The notes under the pieces are model-generated. The model did no database searches, was not told where the DNA came from, and saw only the letters and a program-made list of their open reading frames with translations. 64,000 bases of DNA from Bradyrhizobium sp. LHD-71 (GTDB taxonomy: Bacteria > Pseudomonadota > Alphaproteobacteria > Rhizobiales > Xanthobacteraceae): assembly GCF_031157255.1 (NCBI RefSeq), contig NZ_JAVIFX010000004.1:186001-250000 (forward strand). The letters run 5' to 3'. The translations under genes and the position numbers were made by a program. Positions 1-8,881 of this stretch are shown piece after piece; the stretch's first letter is position 1; every line of letters begins with the position of its first letter.

Positions 1-370
1 GCTGGGCATAGGTGTCGCGCGTGAGCTGCGCGAGGCCTTTCGAGATGCGTGCGGTGTCGGCCGCATTGGCGTGTTTGAGATAGCGAACCAGCCACGGTGC
101 CAGTTTCGGCAGGTAGCTCCAGCGCACGAACAACGGCGAGTTGGGATCGAGCAGAAGCATCGGTATCTTCGCGATCAAGCCGGGCGCCGTCACCGGGACG
201 ACCGAGCATGCGGCAAGCACGCCGGCATTGCCGAAGCTTGCAGGCCTGCGGGCGATGCCCGGATCGATGAGGGTGACGGCCCGTCCGCTGCGCAATAACC
301 AGATCGCGGCAGAGAGCCCCATGATGCCGCCGCCGATCACGACGACAGGCTTCTTGTCGTTGCTGCTCAT
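1..370 (-). CDS. FAD-dependent oxidoreductase, DadA-like (partial)
   Basis: The N-terminal 123 or so residues of an FAD-binding oxidoreductase; the rest lies beyond the left edge. The protein opens with a Rossmann dinucleotide-binding fingerprint (VVIGGGIMGLSAA, about residues 10-22) and then a short acidic turn (LIDPG) where the FAD ribose would sit. The pattern resembles the DAO / D-amino-acid dehydrogenase family, which oxidises amino acids at the membrane, but the substrate domain is missing. Its ATG at 370 overlaps the stop of the upstream molybdenum hydroxylase gene by 4 bases (ATGA), so the two are probably translationally coupled and functionally linked. The family is likely, the substrate unknown. 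Confidence 0.75.
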   Translation of the reverse strand, partial: MSSNDKKPVVVIGGGIMGLSAAIWLLRSGRAVTLIDPGIARRPASFGNAGVLAACSVVPVTAPGLIAKIPMLLLDPNSPLFVRWSYLPKLAPWLVRYLKHANAADTARISKGLAQLTRDTYAQ

Positions 371-2664
371 GCCTTGTCCGCATCAAACGCGGGTGGCGGC
401 TTCTGCAGGGCCTGCCAGATCTTTTCCGGCGTCGCCGGCATGTCGAGATGACGCACGCCGTGCGCAGCCAGCGCATCGACGACAGCGTTGATGACGGTCG
501 GCGCCGCGCCCATCGTTCCGCATTCACCCGCCCCCTTTACGCCCAGGCTGTTGTTCTTGGTTGCGGTCCCGATGAAAGCGACGTTGATCGACGGCACATC
601 ATCTGCATGCGGCAGCGTGTAATCCATGAACGACGCGGTCGTGAGCTGGCCGCTATCCGGGTCATACCGGACATGTTCATAGAGCGCCTGTCCGAGCCCC
701 TGCACAATTCCGCCGACAAGCTGGGCTGTCGCCATGGCAGGATGTATCAGCTGACCGAGATCGTCCACCGAGAGGTAGCTGACGATCTCGACCGCGCCGG
801 TCTCCGGATCGATTTCCACCTCCGCGATCTGGCAGCCATAGGGATAACTGGCATTGTTCTCGGCGAACTTCGCCAGCCCTTCCAGCGGTTGCGGCGCGCG
901 CGCGGCGAGTTCGAACAGGTCGAGCCGCACGTCCGTTCCCTTCACCACAAAGGCGCCGTCGCGATATTCCAGGTCGGGTGCAGCGACCTCCAGCTCGCGT
1001 GCGGCAAGCTCCCTCGCCTTCTCGATCATCGCTGCGCCGGCCGCGATCATGGCAACACCGCCGATGATCAGCGAGGACGAACCGCCGGTACCGCCACCGG
1101 GCAGCACCGTGCGACTGTCACCCTGACGAACGTCGATGCGGTCGATCGGAATGCCGAACCGGTCCGCGAGAATCTGGGCATAGACGGTGCGATGGCCCTG
1201 ACCGGAATCCTGCCGGCTGGTGTAGGCGGCCAGCACGCCGGATGATTCGGCCACGACCTTGCTGGTTTCGTCCGGATCGCCGCCGGTCCCATGAATATAG
1301 AACGAACAACCCAAGCCGCGCAGGCGACCGGCTTTTGCCGACCGCTTGCGGCGCTTCTCGAAGCCGAGCTTGTCGCCGAGCTTGAGCGCCTCGTTCAGCG
1401 CCGCCGCAAAGTCGCCGGCGTCATAGGTTTGTCCTGCCGCGGTCTTGTAAGGCAGCATCTTCGCGCCGATCAGGTTGCGCCGCCGCAACTGCGCCGGATC
1501 GATACCCATATCGCGCGCGGCCGTGTCGATGAGGCGTTCCAGCACGAACAGCGCCTCCGGCTTGCCAGCGCCGCGATAGGCGTCCGTCGGCGCGGTATTG
1601 GTGAACACGCCGCGCACACGAACATGCATGACCGGCACGGCATACACGCTTGGCGCCATCTTGGCGTAGCCGAGCGTCGGCACGGTCGGCGACACCGCCG
1701 ACAGATAGGCGCCGAGATTGGCAATCACGTCGTGCTTCAGTGCCAGGATACGGCCCTTGGTGTCCAGCGCCAGCGAAGCGCGCGTCACATGATCGCGCGC
1801 GTGAGTGTCGGTCAGAAAGGATTCGCCACGCTCGGAGATCCAGACCACTGGCCGGCCTGTAACTTTCGCGGCCCAAAGCACGCAGGCGTGCTCTGGATAC
1901 GGCACGATCTTCATGCCAAACGCGCCACCGACATCACCTGTCACAACATCGATCCGTTCGGGCGCGACGTGGAAAACCTGTTCGGCAAGGCAGTCACGAA
2001 TGAAGAACACGCCCTGACTCGGCGTGTGCAGGAGATAGCGGTCTTCGCTTGCGTCGTAGCGTCCCCACGCGCAGCGCATCTCGATCGGTGCCACCGCAAC
2101 GCGGTTGTTGACGATATCAAGGCTGACGACACGCGCAGCCTCCGCGAATGCCTGCTCGGTCGCAGCAAGATCGCCGGTGGACCACTCGAAGGAGATGTTG
2201 TCCTGTGCCTGCGGCCAGATTTGCGCTCCGCCGACGGCGCGGCCGGTGTCCGTCACAGATGCGAGCGGCTGGTAGTCGACGACGATCAGTTCCGCCGCAT
2301 CCGCCGCCTGCGCCAGCGTGTCGGCGACGATGCACGCCACTGCTTCGCCCGTGAAACGTACGTTGTTATCCGCGAGAATCGATCGGTGTGGGTCGACCAG
2401 AGCGTGGCCCGGCAGGCTGGTTGGACAAATCAGCTCTCCGAGACCATCGGCCTTGGCGTCCGCGGCGGTCAGAACCGCGCGCACGCCGGGCGCACGACGC
2501 GCGGCATCGATATCAATCGATACGATGCGGGCATGCGCATGCGGCGAACGCACGAACACGGCGTGCGCCGCATTGGCGGGCCAGACGTCCGCAGTAAACC
2601 GGCCGCTGCCCGTCAGCAGCTTCCGTTCGTCAAGGCGTGCAATCGATGTCCCGATGGTCGTCAC
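367..2664 (-). CDS. Xanthine dehydrogenase family, molybdopterin-binding large subunit (CoxL-like)
   Basis: Large catalytic subunit of a molybdenum hydroxylase, about 765 aa. An N-terminal aldehyde-oxidase a/b-hammerhead domain is followed by the molybdopterin-binding domain, with a GGAFGMK segment, a TDAYRGAGKPEALF active-site loop and, near the C-terminus, GVKGAGECG carrying the conserved catalytic glutamate. The loop is form II-like (AYRGAGK), not the AYxCSFR loop of true carbon monoxide dehydrogenase, so CO is not the inferred substrate. No iron-sulfur or FAD subunit accompanies it in the window; it is coupled only to the FAD oxidoreductase downstream. The start is chosen as GTG at 2664, with GGAAG 9 bases upstream; a TTG at 2682 is the alternative. 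Confidence 0.85.
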   Translation of the reverse strand: MTTIGTSIARLDERKLLTGSGRFTADVWPANAAHAVFVRSPHAHARIVSIDIDAARRAPGVRAVLTAADAKADGLGELICPTSLPGHALVDPHRSILADNNVRFTGEAVACIVADTLAQAADAAELIVVDYQPLASVTDTGRAVGGAQIWPQAQDNISFEWSTGDLAATEQAFAEAARVVSLDIVNNRVAVAPIEMRCAWGRYDASEDRYLLHTPSQGVFFIRDCLAEQVFHVAPERIDVVTGDVGGAFGMKIVPYPEHACVLWAAKVTGRPVVWISERGESFLTDTHARDHVTRASLALDTKGRILALKHDVIANLGAYLSAVSPTVPTLGYAKMAPSVYAVPVMHVRVRGVFTNTAPTDAYRGAGKPEALFVLERLIDTAARDMGIDPAQLRRRNLIGAKMLPYKTAAGQTYDAGDFAAALNEALKLGDKLGFEKRRKRSAKAGRLRGLGCSFYIHGTGGDPDETSKVVAESSGVLAAYTSRQDSGQGHRTVYAQILADRFGIPIDRIDVRQGDSRTVLPGGGTGGSSSLIIGGVAMIAAGAAMIEKARELAARELEVAAPDLEYRDGAFVVKGTDVRLDLFELAARAPQPLEGLAKFAENNASYPYGCQIAEVEIDPETGAVEIVSYLSVDDLGQLIHPAMATAQLVGGIVQGLGQALYEHVRYDPDSGQLTTASFMDYTLPHADDVPSINVAFIGTATKNNSLGVKGAGECGTMGAAPTVINAVVDALAAHGVRHLDMPATPEKIWQALQKPPPAFDADKA

Positions 2665-2803
2665 GCGCAGCGGCTTCCGCAAAATTACCAGGGCCGTTTA
2701 ATCATTATCTGCGCTGCGCGGCAAACCACACCTTCGTCGCCGTGTTGTCCGCTCGCCGACAAGCCTGCGGCAAGTGATGCGGCCGCCAGAACCGGGACTC
2801 TCG

Positions 2804-3019
2804 TCAAGACGGGATCTGCGCTTTATCTTCGACCAGTGATCGCAGCACGCCCATCTCGTGTTCGGAAATGTGATGCGCCGTCCGCATCAACTCGAGACGC
2901 GCCATCGCCACCAACTGAGCGGATAGCGCCTGCCCGCCATCTCTCAATTCATCGATCACCTCGTCGAGGCGCGAAACGATATCCAGAAGTGCCCGGGGAT
3001 CGCTAGACACGCGATTCAT
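2804..3019 (-). CDS. Small protein of unknown function (71 aa)
   Basis: A 71-residue protein starting at ATG 3019, inside the last codons of the isochorismatase-like gene (17-base overlap), which suggests translational coupling. I do not recognise the family. The sequence is largely helical and charged, with a leucine/valine heptad-like pattern in the first half (ALLDIVSRLDEVIDELRDGG) and no membrane segment or signal peptide. Its position as third gene of a GNAT - hydrolase - small protein operon suggests a structural or partner role, but nothing in the sequence identifies one. A longer reading from 3073 is possible but has no advantage. Confidence 0.55.
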   Translation of the reverse strand: MNRVSSDPRALLDIVSRLDEVIDELRDGGQALSAQLVAMARLELMRTAHHISEHEMGVLRSLVEDKAQIPS

Positions 3020-3602
3020 GCCGCGTGGCTGTTGCTGTCGTCGAGGCGATCCAAGATTGCGTCGAACAGACATCGCCGTAGAGCTCCACTATTCTCGAGA
3101 TGACCCCATGAACTTCGGAAGCATCAAATTCCCCGAGGCCGTGACTGGCCGAAGCGTCTTCGAGGAAGGTCAATCGCTGCCCCTTATGAAATGCATCAAT
3201 AGCCGTAGCGAGACATGCGGCCTCGCCGGCAAATCCCGCCAGAACGACATGGTTGCCGGCATACGCCATCATGTCGGCGAAGGGCGTACTCGCATAACAG
3301 GACGGCCGACTGCGTTCGAAGACGGCGTCGTCCCGCGTCGGCACGAACCCCTCGATCCACCCCGAGAAGGGCGTCGCTGGATTGAAGAACGGCGACGTGC
3401 CGCGCCAGCGCACGAACGCCACCGGAATTCCTCGAAGTCGCGCGTGAGCCAGTGCGCGACGGCAGTTCTCGATCGCGGGCTCGGGTCCCTCGAGCGACAG
3501 CGCGCGGGAGCTCGCGACATATTCCTTCTGCATGTCGATCAGCACCAGCGTCGGAATCTGGGTCGGATCAGTGAACGCCCGCAGCGGAATGATCTTGTTC
3601 AC
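3003..3602 (-). CDS. Isochorismatase-like cysteine hydrolase
   Basis: 199-aa member of the isochorismatase / nicotinamidase cysteine hydrolase family, which cleaves amides, ureas or vinyl ethers. The catalytic aspartate lies in VLIDMQKEY (D23) and the nucleophile in GEAACLATAIDA (C about 131), separated by the usual distance; VVLAGFAG is the strand before the nucleophile. The substrate is not predictable. It starts at GTG 3602, which overlaps the upstream GNAT stop by 4 bases (GTGA), so it is the second gene of a coupled operon. The C-terminus (after about residue 185) is a short alanine/threonine-rich tail. Confidence 0.88.
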   Translation of the reverse strand: MNKIIPLRAFTDPTQIPTLVLIDMQKEYVASSRALSLEGPEPAIENCRRALAHARLRGIPVAFVRWRGTSPFFNPATPFSGWIEGFVPTRDDAVFERSRPSCYASTPFADMMAYAGNHVVLAGFAGEAACLATAIDAFHKGQRLTFLEDASASHGLGEFDASEVHGVISRIVELYGDVCSTQSWIASTTATATRHESRV

Positions 3603-4864
3603 GCGATTTTCTCACGCACCGAATCCACCGAAGGACGCGAGACCGCCCGCTTGCTGGAGGCTTCGAGAACGCCAGGAAGGTGCCAGCGTCCTTCCGGCCT
3701 GATGACCACGTATGGGTCCTGGCCGATGGCGATCGCGTTCTCGTTCCGCGGCGCGGTCATCACCATCTCGACATAGTCGAAGTCCGAGAACACGAGTTCG
3801 CGTCCGCCTTCGAGAACCTCGAAGCCGAACCTGCTCCAGAATTTCACCAGTCGCCTCTGCGCATGCCCGTAGAGCCGCTGATAACCCTTGGTCCGGCACA
3901 GCTCGATTGCAGCGCGTACGAGCTGGAACGACAGGCGCGTATTACGAAATTCCTTGCGCACGGCGAGCCGTTCAATCTTGGCGAAATCGGCAAAGTAGCG
4001 GATGCGGATGCAGCCCGCAGGCTCGTCGCCGACGTAACCCAAAAGGTTCGTCCCGGAAAAGTCGTTGCCGTCGAACTCTTCCTCGTACGGACATTCCTGC
4101 TCGCCGATATAGACGGCGCTACGCATCGCGACGACGCGCATCATATCCTCGATCGTGCGGGCGACGGTCACCGAAAGCGCAGTCGGTGAAACCGCGCCAC
4201 GGTAGCCGTCGTACAGCGGATGCTTTTCCCGCTCGGCCGCGCTCGAACGACGGAACATGTGCATGTGCATGTTCGTGACGCCGCCATAGCTTGCACCGCG
4301 CTCGAATCCCAACGCATCGAGAAAGCGATATCCGTCGACGGTAACGCCGCGGGAATAGAGATCGGCATCTCGATAGGTCGGGGTCCATACCTTTTCGAAC
4401 GCCAGCGGAACACCGCCGACGAGCACGCCGGGGGCGAAGGCGGCCCAGACGTAAATACCTGCGGGCTTCTCATGCTGCGACGTCACGAGTGATAGATCCG
4501 GATCGGAAGGGTCGAGCTCTCCGGCAATCAGCTTGCGCATGCCCTGGTGGTTCAGGGGGAGGAACGCAAGGAAACCTTCGCCTTTCGGCGCGGCCGAATT
4601 GAAGTTTCGCTTGCGTGCGATCGCCCACAATGCGTCAGGATTGTGGGAGACGACGCGATGAACAACTGATGCTTGCGCCAACCCAGGCAATGCCACCCGT
4701 GCGCGAGCCACGAGCTCTTCGATTTCACGGCCGCCGGGTGTGAAAATAACGAGGCGTTTCGCGAGTCTTTGCGTGTCGATGCCGTCGAGCGAGTGTCCGG
4801 GAAGTTTCAACGGTTCATTGAGACGGGCAGCGACGCGCCCCATTGCAGGATCATGCGCAGTCAT
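3599..4864 (-). CDS. GNAT-family acyltransferase with a second GNAT-like N-terminal half
   Basis: 421-aa protein, first gene of an operon with the isochorismatase-like hydrolase. The C-terminal part (roughly residues 245-370) is a clear GNAT fold: GYVGDEPAGCIRIRYF, then the core strand KIERLAVRKEFRNTRLS with the acyl-CoA-loop region, then LYGHAQRRLVKFWSRFGFE. The N-terminal 220 residues also show GNAT-like features (GEGFLAFLPLNHQG, then IYVWAAFAPGVL, then RFLDALGFERG) but have lost the CoA-loop motif, so I read the protein as a tandem GNAT with a degenerate first copy. ATG 4864 is chosen because AGAGGA lies 5-10 bases upstream. The substrate is unknown; the second half recalls acyl-homoserine-lactone-synthase-like acyltransferases only loosely. 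Confidence 0.75.
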   Translation of the reverse strand: MTAHDPAMGRVAARLNEPLKLPGHSLDGIDTQRLAKRLVIFTPGGREIEELVARARVALPGLAQASVVHRVVSHNPDALWAIARKRNFNSAAPKGEGFLAFLPLNHQGMRKLIAGELDPSDPDLSLVTSQHEKPAGIYVWAAFAPGVLVGGVPLAFEKVWTPTYRDADLYSRGVTVDGYRFLDALGFERGASYGGVTNMHMHMFRRSSAAEREKHPLYDGYRGAVSPTALSVTVARTIEDMMRVVAMRSAVYIGEQECPYEEEFDGNDFSGTNLLGYVGDEPAGCIRIRYFADFAKIERLAVRKEFRNTRLSFQLVRAAIELCRTKGYQRLYGHAQRRLVKFWSRFGFEVLEGGRELVFSDFDYVEMVMTAPRNENAIAIGQDPYVVIRPEGRWHLPGVLEASSKRAVSRPSVDSVREKIA

Positions 4865-4896
4865 TTGTCCTCTTTCCTGTTGTCTGCCGGGGTGGA

Positions 4897-4906
4897 CTTT
4901 GCAAAG
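4897..4906. promoter_or_regulatory. Palindrome CTTTGCAAAG in divergent LysR/GNAT intergenic
   Basis: Perfect 10-base inverted repeat in the 80-base space between the divergent GNAT operon (start 4864) and the LysR gene (start 4945). LysR regulators often bind partially dyadic sites in exactly this position. It is a candidate operator only; no T-N11-A spacing was required to find it. Confidence 0.3.
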
Positions 4907-4944
4907 CTTGCCGCGGCCCATGAAAGCGCTCGACGGAGACTAGT

Positions 4945-6021
4945 GTGAGCAGCGACAAGCGTCTGTATCGGGTCGCAGAAAGGGGTGTTTCACCAGACGA
5001 ACACTCACAGACGAGCGCAGGACGTGCGCCGGACTGGGAGAGCATTCGGCTGTTTCTGGAGATTGTCCGTCGCGGCAGTTTCCGTTCCGCTTCGGAATCG
5101 CTGGGCATTTCAATCAATGTTCTTCGTCGCAAGATCGACGAACTCGAACGCGAGCTGGGTCTCAAGCTTCTGACCCGGCATGTCGATGGCGTACGAGTCA
5201 CGAGCGAAGCCGCACAGATCTTCTCGACTGCCGAGCAAATGGAGCAGGCCGCGTTCGGCTTGCTGCGCGCGAGGGATCAGGCCGGGCCGCTGCTTGCCGG
5301 TGAAGTGCGCATCAACATCACCGAAGGGCTCGGCACGTTCTGGCTGACGCCGCGACTGATCGAATTCCAACGCGCGTATCCGCACCTGCAGGTGAATCTC
5401 TCCTGCATGATGCGATCCGCCGACGTGTTGCGGGCCGAAGCCGACGTCTCCATTCAGTTGTCGAGGCCGACGTCGCCGGATTTGAAGGTTGTCAAGCTGG
5501 GCTGCCTGCACATCATGCCATTTGCGGGCCTGCCGTACATCGACACCTACGGCCTTCCGACGACAGAGGACGAGTTCGCCAAGCACAAGATCGTGCTGCA
5601 GTCGTCAGACCAGACGGCGACATCCGAACTCTACGTCAAATGGTTTTCGCACATACCGCAGGCCGGATTCGTGACGATGCTGAACAACGTCAGCAGCGCC
5701 AACTACTGGGCGGTTGCCAAAGGTGCCGGCATCGGCTGGCTGCCAACCTATGCGTCAGCGATCGGCGCCCGCATTGTGCCAGTCGATGTCGGTTACCGGC
5801 ATTCGTTCGATATTCTGCTGGCGTTTCATCCGGACACGAACAAGATTCCGCGCATCCGCCGTGTAATCGACTGGCTGGTCGACTCGTTCGCACCAGCGCG
5901 CTTCCCCTGGTTCCGGGACGAATTCATCCATCCGGACCGGCTGCAAAGCCTCTACACCGGCGGACCACTGATCAACATGTTCGAGGGCTTTGCCGGCTTC
6001 GGCATGCCACCGCAAAAATAG
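4945..6021 (+). CDS. LysR-family transcriptional regulator
   Basis: 358-aa LysR-type regulator. The winged helix-turn-helix occupies about residues 30-90 (IRLFLEIVRRGSFRSASESLGISINVLRRKIDELERELG, shown here as one helix-turn-helix run with the recognition helix near ISINVLRRKIDELE), followed by a LysR substrate-binding domain to about residue 310. It is longer than the usual 300 aa: an N-terminal extension of about 30 residues and a C-terminal tail of about 40. The GTG start at 4945 is supported by GGAG seven bases upstream. Divergent orientation to the GNAT/isochorismatase operon suggests it controls that operon; the effector is unknown. Confidence 0.88.
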   Translation: MSSDKRLYRVAERGVSPDEHSQTSAGRAPDWESIRLFLEIVRRGSFRSASESLGISINVLRRKIDELERELGLKLLTRHVDGVRVTSEAAQIFSTAEQMEQAAFGLLRARDQAGPLLAGEVRINITEGLGTFWLTPRLIEFQRAYPHLQVNLSCMMRSADVLRAEADVSIQLSRPTSPDLKVVKLGCLHIMPFAGLPYIDTYGLPTTEDEFAKHKIVLQSSDQTATSELYVKWFSHIPQAGFVTMLNNVSSANYWAVAKGAGIGWLPTYASAIGARIVPVDVGYRHSFDILLAFHPDTNKIPRIRRVIDWLVDSFAPARFPWFRDEFIHPDRLQSLYTGGPLINMFEGFAGFGMPPQK

Positions 6022-6065
6022 CAGCAGCCCAACCGCTCATTCAGTAGAACGCTAGCGTACAGTCT

Positions 6066-6082
6066 GCGGCGCGATGCGCCGC
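6066..6082 (+). terminator. GC-rich hairpin after the LysR gene
   Basis: Perfect 7-base stem GCGGCGC / GCGCCGC with a 3-base loop, 45 bases past the LysR stop. There is no T-run, so it is at best a weak or Rho-assisted terminator. Confidence 0.3.
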
Positions 6083-6181
6083 CGCGATTTGCGCCATTGC
6101 AGCCGCGTTGGGCCGGTGACATGATCCCGCGCAACAACAAGCGAGAATTCGCGCCAGGCACTCAACAACGGGAGGGACTTG

Positions 6182-7345
6182 ATGATCACTCAGATCAGTC
6201 GATTTGCCATGTCCGTTGCCTTGGCCGGAATTGCGGTCATTGCGACTGAAGCCAATGCACAGGTCAAGCTGCCGCCGACGCTGACGATGACGGCCTACGA
6301 CACCGGCACCGCGGGTTTCAACATCACCGTCGCCATCGGCAAGATGATGAAGGACAAGTTCGGCAGCGACGTGCGCGTGCTGCCGGCCGGCAACGACGTG
6401 GCGCGCCTGCAGCCGGTGCGAACCGGACGCGCTGCTGTCGCAGGCATGGGCTCCGGCGTCTACTTCGCGCAAGAAGGCGTGTTCGAATTCGCAACCAAGG
6501 AGTGGGGACCGCAACCGGTGCAGGTCACGCTGTCCACCGTCGATTGCAACGGCGGCAATCTCGGAGTCGCCAAGGACACCGGCGTGACGCGCATGTCCGA
6601 CCTCAAGGGCAAGCGCATCGGATTCGTGGTCGGAGCGCCGGCGCTGAACCAGACCGCGCTTGGCATGCTGGCGTTCGGCGGCCTGACCGCCAAGGACGTG
6701 AAGATCGTCGAATTCTCGAGCTACGGCGCGATGTGGAAGGGAATGGTCAACAACGACGTCGATGCGGCGTTCGCGACGACCATCACCGGTCCGGCGAAGG
6801 AACTGGAAACGTCGCCACGCGGCATCATTTGGCCGGCACTGCCGCACAATGACAAGGAAGGCTGGGCCCGGCTCGAAAAGGTCATCCCGTTCTACAAGAA
6901 GCACGTCGTCACATGCGGCGCCGGCATTTCGAAGGACAAGCCGATCGAGATGGGCAACTACCCCTACCCCATCTACACGGTCTACAGCACGCAGCCTGAA
7001 GACGAGATCTATAGCCTCACCAAGGCGATGATCGACGGCTATGATGTCTACAAGGACGGAGCGCCCGGCGCGACCGGCATGGCGGCGAAGCTGCAAACCA
7101 AGAACTGGGCGGTGCCGATCCACAAAGGCGCAGTGAAGGCACTCAAGGAGGCCGGCGCCTGGACCGACGACCAGGAGAAACACAACAACGCTCTGCTGAA
7201 ACGGCAGGAAACGCTCGCGAGCGCATGGGCAACCTTCAACAAGAACAACCCGCCGTCCGATCCGGCAAAGTTCACCGAAGCCTGGATGGCCGCACGCAAT
7301 GCCGCTTTGTCCAAGGCGAACCTGCCGAACGAGTTCGCATCATAG
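6182..7345 (+). CDS. TAXI-family TRAP transporter solute-binding protein
   Basis: 387-aa periplasmic binding protein of the TAXI type (TRAP-associated extracytoplasmic). A signal peptide covers about residues 1-26 with cleavage after ANA; the mature protein shows the family pattern LTMTAYDTGTAGFN at the start, DLKGKRIGFVVGAP in the middle and a motif around NNDVDAAFATT. The start at ATG 6182 is set by GGAGG at 6171-6175; a TTG at 6179 is in frame. TAXI proteins deliver carboxylates such as glutamate to a fused DctQM permease, but no TRAP permease lies in this window, so this is an orphan binding protein downstream of the LysR gene. Confidence 0.88.
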   Translation: MITQISRFAMSVALAGIAVIATEANAQVKLPPTLTMTAYDTGTAGFNITVAIGKMMKDKFGSDVRVLPAGNDVARLQPVRTGRAAVAGMGSGVYFAQEGVFEFATKEWGPQPVQVTLSTVDCNGGNLGVAKDTGVTRMSDLKGKRIGFVVGAPALNQTALGMLAFGGLTAKDVKIVEFSSYGAMWKGMVNNDVDAAFATTITGPAKELETSPRGIIWPALPHNDKEGWARLEKVIPFYKKHVVTCGAGISKDKPIEMGNYPYPIYTVYSTQPEDEIYSLTKAMIDGYDVYKDGAPGATGMAAKLQTKNWAVPIHKGAVKALKEAGAWTDDQEKHNNALLKRQETLASAWATFNKNNPPSDPAKFTEAWMAARNAALSKANLPNEFAS

Positions 7346-7474
7346 CTGGAGTTGAATGACCGCGAGATGCGCAGGCATCCAACCAAGGTGCCTGCGGTCA
7401 CGCGTAGCGCGGACCAGGAGTTTCAGCCGTCCATGACATCGCGCTGGCAGGCTACTCTGTGATATGCAGACGTG

Positions 7475-7497
7475 GTCGCCCCGCCCAGCGGGACGAC
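7475..7497. terminator. Hairpin between convergent genes
   Basis: Stem of 9 out of 10 pairs (GTCGCCCCGC / GCGGGACGAC) with a 3-base loop between the convergent TAXI gene and aztD-like gene. It lacks a U-tract on either strand. Possibly a bidirectional terminator. Confidence 0.4.
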
Positions 7498-7511
7498 CCG
7501 AGATTTGCAGG

Positions 7512-8867
7512 CTAGTCACCCACCGCCAGATTGCCGGGCACGCCATCGATCGGCAGGTCGAGCCCCTCTTGAAGCGTCCTGAGGTTGAATTCGCGAATGC
7601 GCTTTCCGAGAGGATCACTGACGAAAGCGTGCTCTCCCAGCACCGCGAGTGACGGCCTGGTGCTCTTCGCGTCGTAGGCGCAATCGAACGCATCAATCAT
7701 GTCGAAAGATGTGATCGCCTTCCAATCAGGGACCGCGCGATAGACCCTGAGCTTACCGTCAGGGTTGAGGTTGATCACACGGTCACCTACTGCCGCGAAC
7801 TGGCAAACCGGCTGGTCGTCGGGGACCGCGAAGACATCCGCAGGTACGAGCGGCGCCGTCGACTGCGCGTCGATACGAATGAGCGCGACGTACTTTCCGG
7901 CTTCGCCGTAGTTGCCGACGGCAAAGCGCGCCTCCTGGCTTGCACGAAGCGTGCTCACCCGCCGCCCATCCGGATAGGCGCGCGAACGCCCGATCCACTT
8001 TCGTCCCTGACGCTGCAGCACGAACATGCCGCCAGGAGCGGCGGTGTCAGGGCTGCCGGCGCATCCGAACAGATGCGTTTTGCCGACGCTCGCGTGGCCA
8101 TGAAGCTGCGGGCACGAGGACTGGTTCTTGGACGAGCCGTCGAAAGTTGCGAAAGGCTTCTTGCCATTTCCTTCGCGGGCGATGATGCCGAGTGGCAGCG
8201 ATCCCGCACCAGGTTCGAGTCGGGCATAGGCAGGATTTGGCGAAGTCACCGCAAACTTGTGATCGCCGAGCGCGACTGCAAGGCCATGCTGCGGCCCTGG
8301 TGTGTCGAGGAGAACTGAGATTGGCTTCGCGCGCGCCAGGCTTGCAATCTCGATCGCGCCAGCTTTGCTTGGCACCGACGTCTGAGGCTTATCGTTTCGC
8401 TGGCCGTCGTAGAACACGGTCGCCCAACCGTTCGCCACCGTGATGTGCGACGGCCGCGTCCCTGTGGTGGCAAACTCCAGGAGCTTGACCGGTCCTTTTT
8501 CCGCATCGACGTGGTCGCCGTGCGACGTGAAGGTTACGCCGGTATCGAGAATGCGGACCGTCCCATGGTCATCACCCGTCAGGATGAAGACGTATCGGCC
8601 CTCGTCGCTGAGGACCATGCGCGGATTGGCACGCGGCACGTCGAAGCGATGCGTGATCTCGCCACTGTCGAGATCGAGGACGCCGACGACAGGGCGATCG
8701 GCATAGGCAAAGACCAGCCGGCCCCGCGCAACGGTGTGCGCGACGGCCGCAGTGTCACTGCAGAAAGTGACGACTGCTGAAAGCAGAACCGCAAGTCTCG
8801 CGGCATGAGAACACGCGAGCACGAGGGCACCGGATAGCGGCGACCATGTAAGCTTGTTGGGCTGCAT
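7512..8867 (-). CDS. aztD: AztD-like periplasmic zinc metallochaperone
   Basis: 451-aa beta-propeller protein with an N-terminal export signal (hydrophobic stretch about residues 13-43) and a mature part made of repeated strands. Histidine clusters match the zinc-chaperone AztD family: H101, SHGDH (H116, H119) and LHGHAS (H256, H258), with a cysteine pair (C252, C269) able to form a disulfide. In Paracoccus AztD passes zinc to the AztC binding protein of the AztABCD ABC importer. Here no aztABC lies nearby, but the gene starts 15 bases from a perfect Zur-type palindrome, which independently supports a zinc role. The start ATG 8867 has only a weak ribosome site. Confidence 0.75.
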   Translation of the reverse strand: MQPNKLTWSPLSGALVLACSHAARLAVLLSAVVTFCSDTAAVAHTVARGRLVFAYADRPVVGVLDLDSGEITHRFDVPRANPRMVLSDEGRYVFILTGDDHGTVRILDTGVTFTSHGDHVDAEKGPVKLLEFATTGTRPSHITVANGWATVFYDGQRNDKPQTSVPSKAGAIEIASLARAKPISVLLDTPGPQHGLAVALGDHKFAVTSPNPAYARLEPGAGSLPLGIIAREGNGKKPFATFDGSSKNQSSCPQLHGHASVGKTHLFGCAGSPDTAAPGGMFVLQRQGRKWIGRSRAYPDGRRVSTLRASQEARFAVGNYGEAGKYVALIRIDAQSTAPLVPADVFAVPDDQPVCQFAAVGDRVINLNPDGKLRVYRAVPDWKAITSFDMIDAFDCAYDAKSTRPSLAVLGEHAFVSDPLGKRIREFNLRTLQEGLDLPIDGVPGNLAVGD

Positions 8868-8881
8868 CAGGATCTCTGGGT

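Noticed and set aside
1291-3006. Long plus-strand open frame opposite the molybdenum hydroxylase gene
   Set aside because: Translates into Arg/His-rich sequence with no domain; the opposite strand encodes a clear CoxL-like protein.
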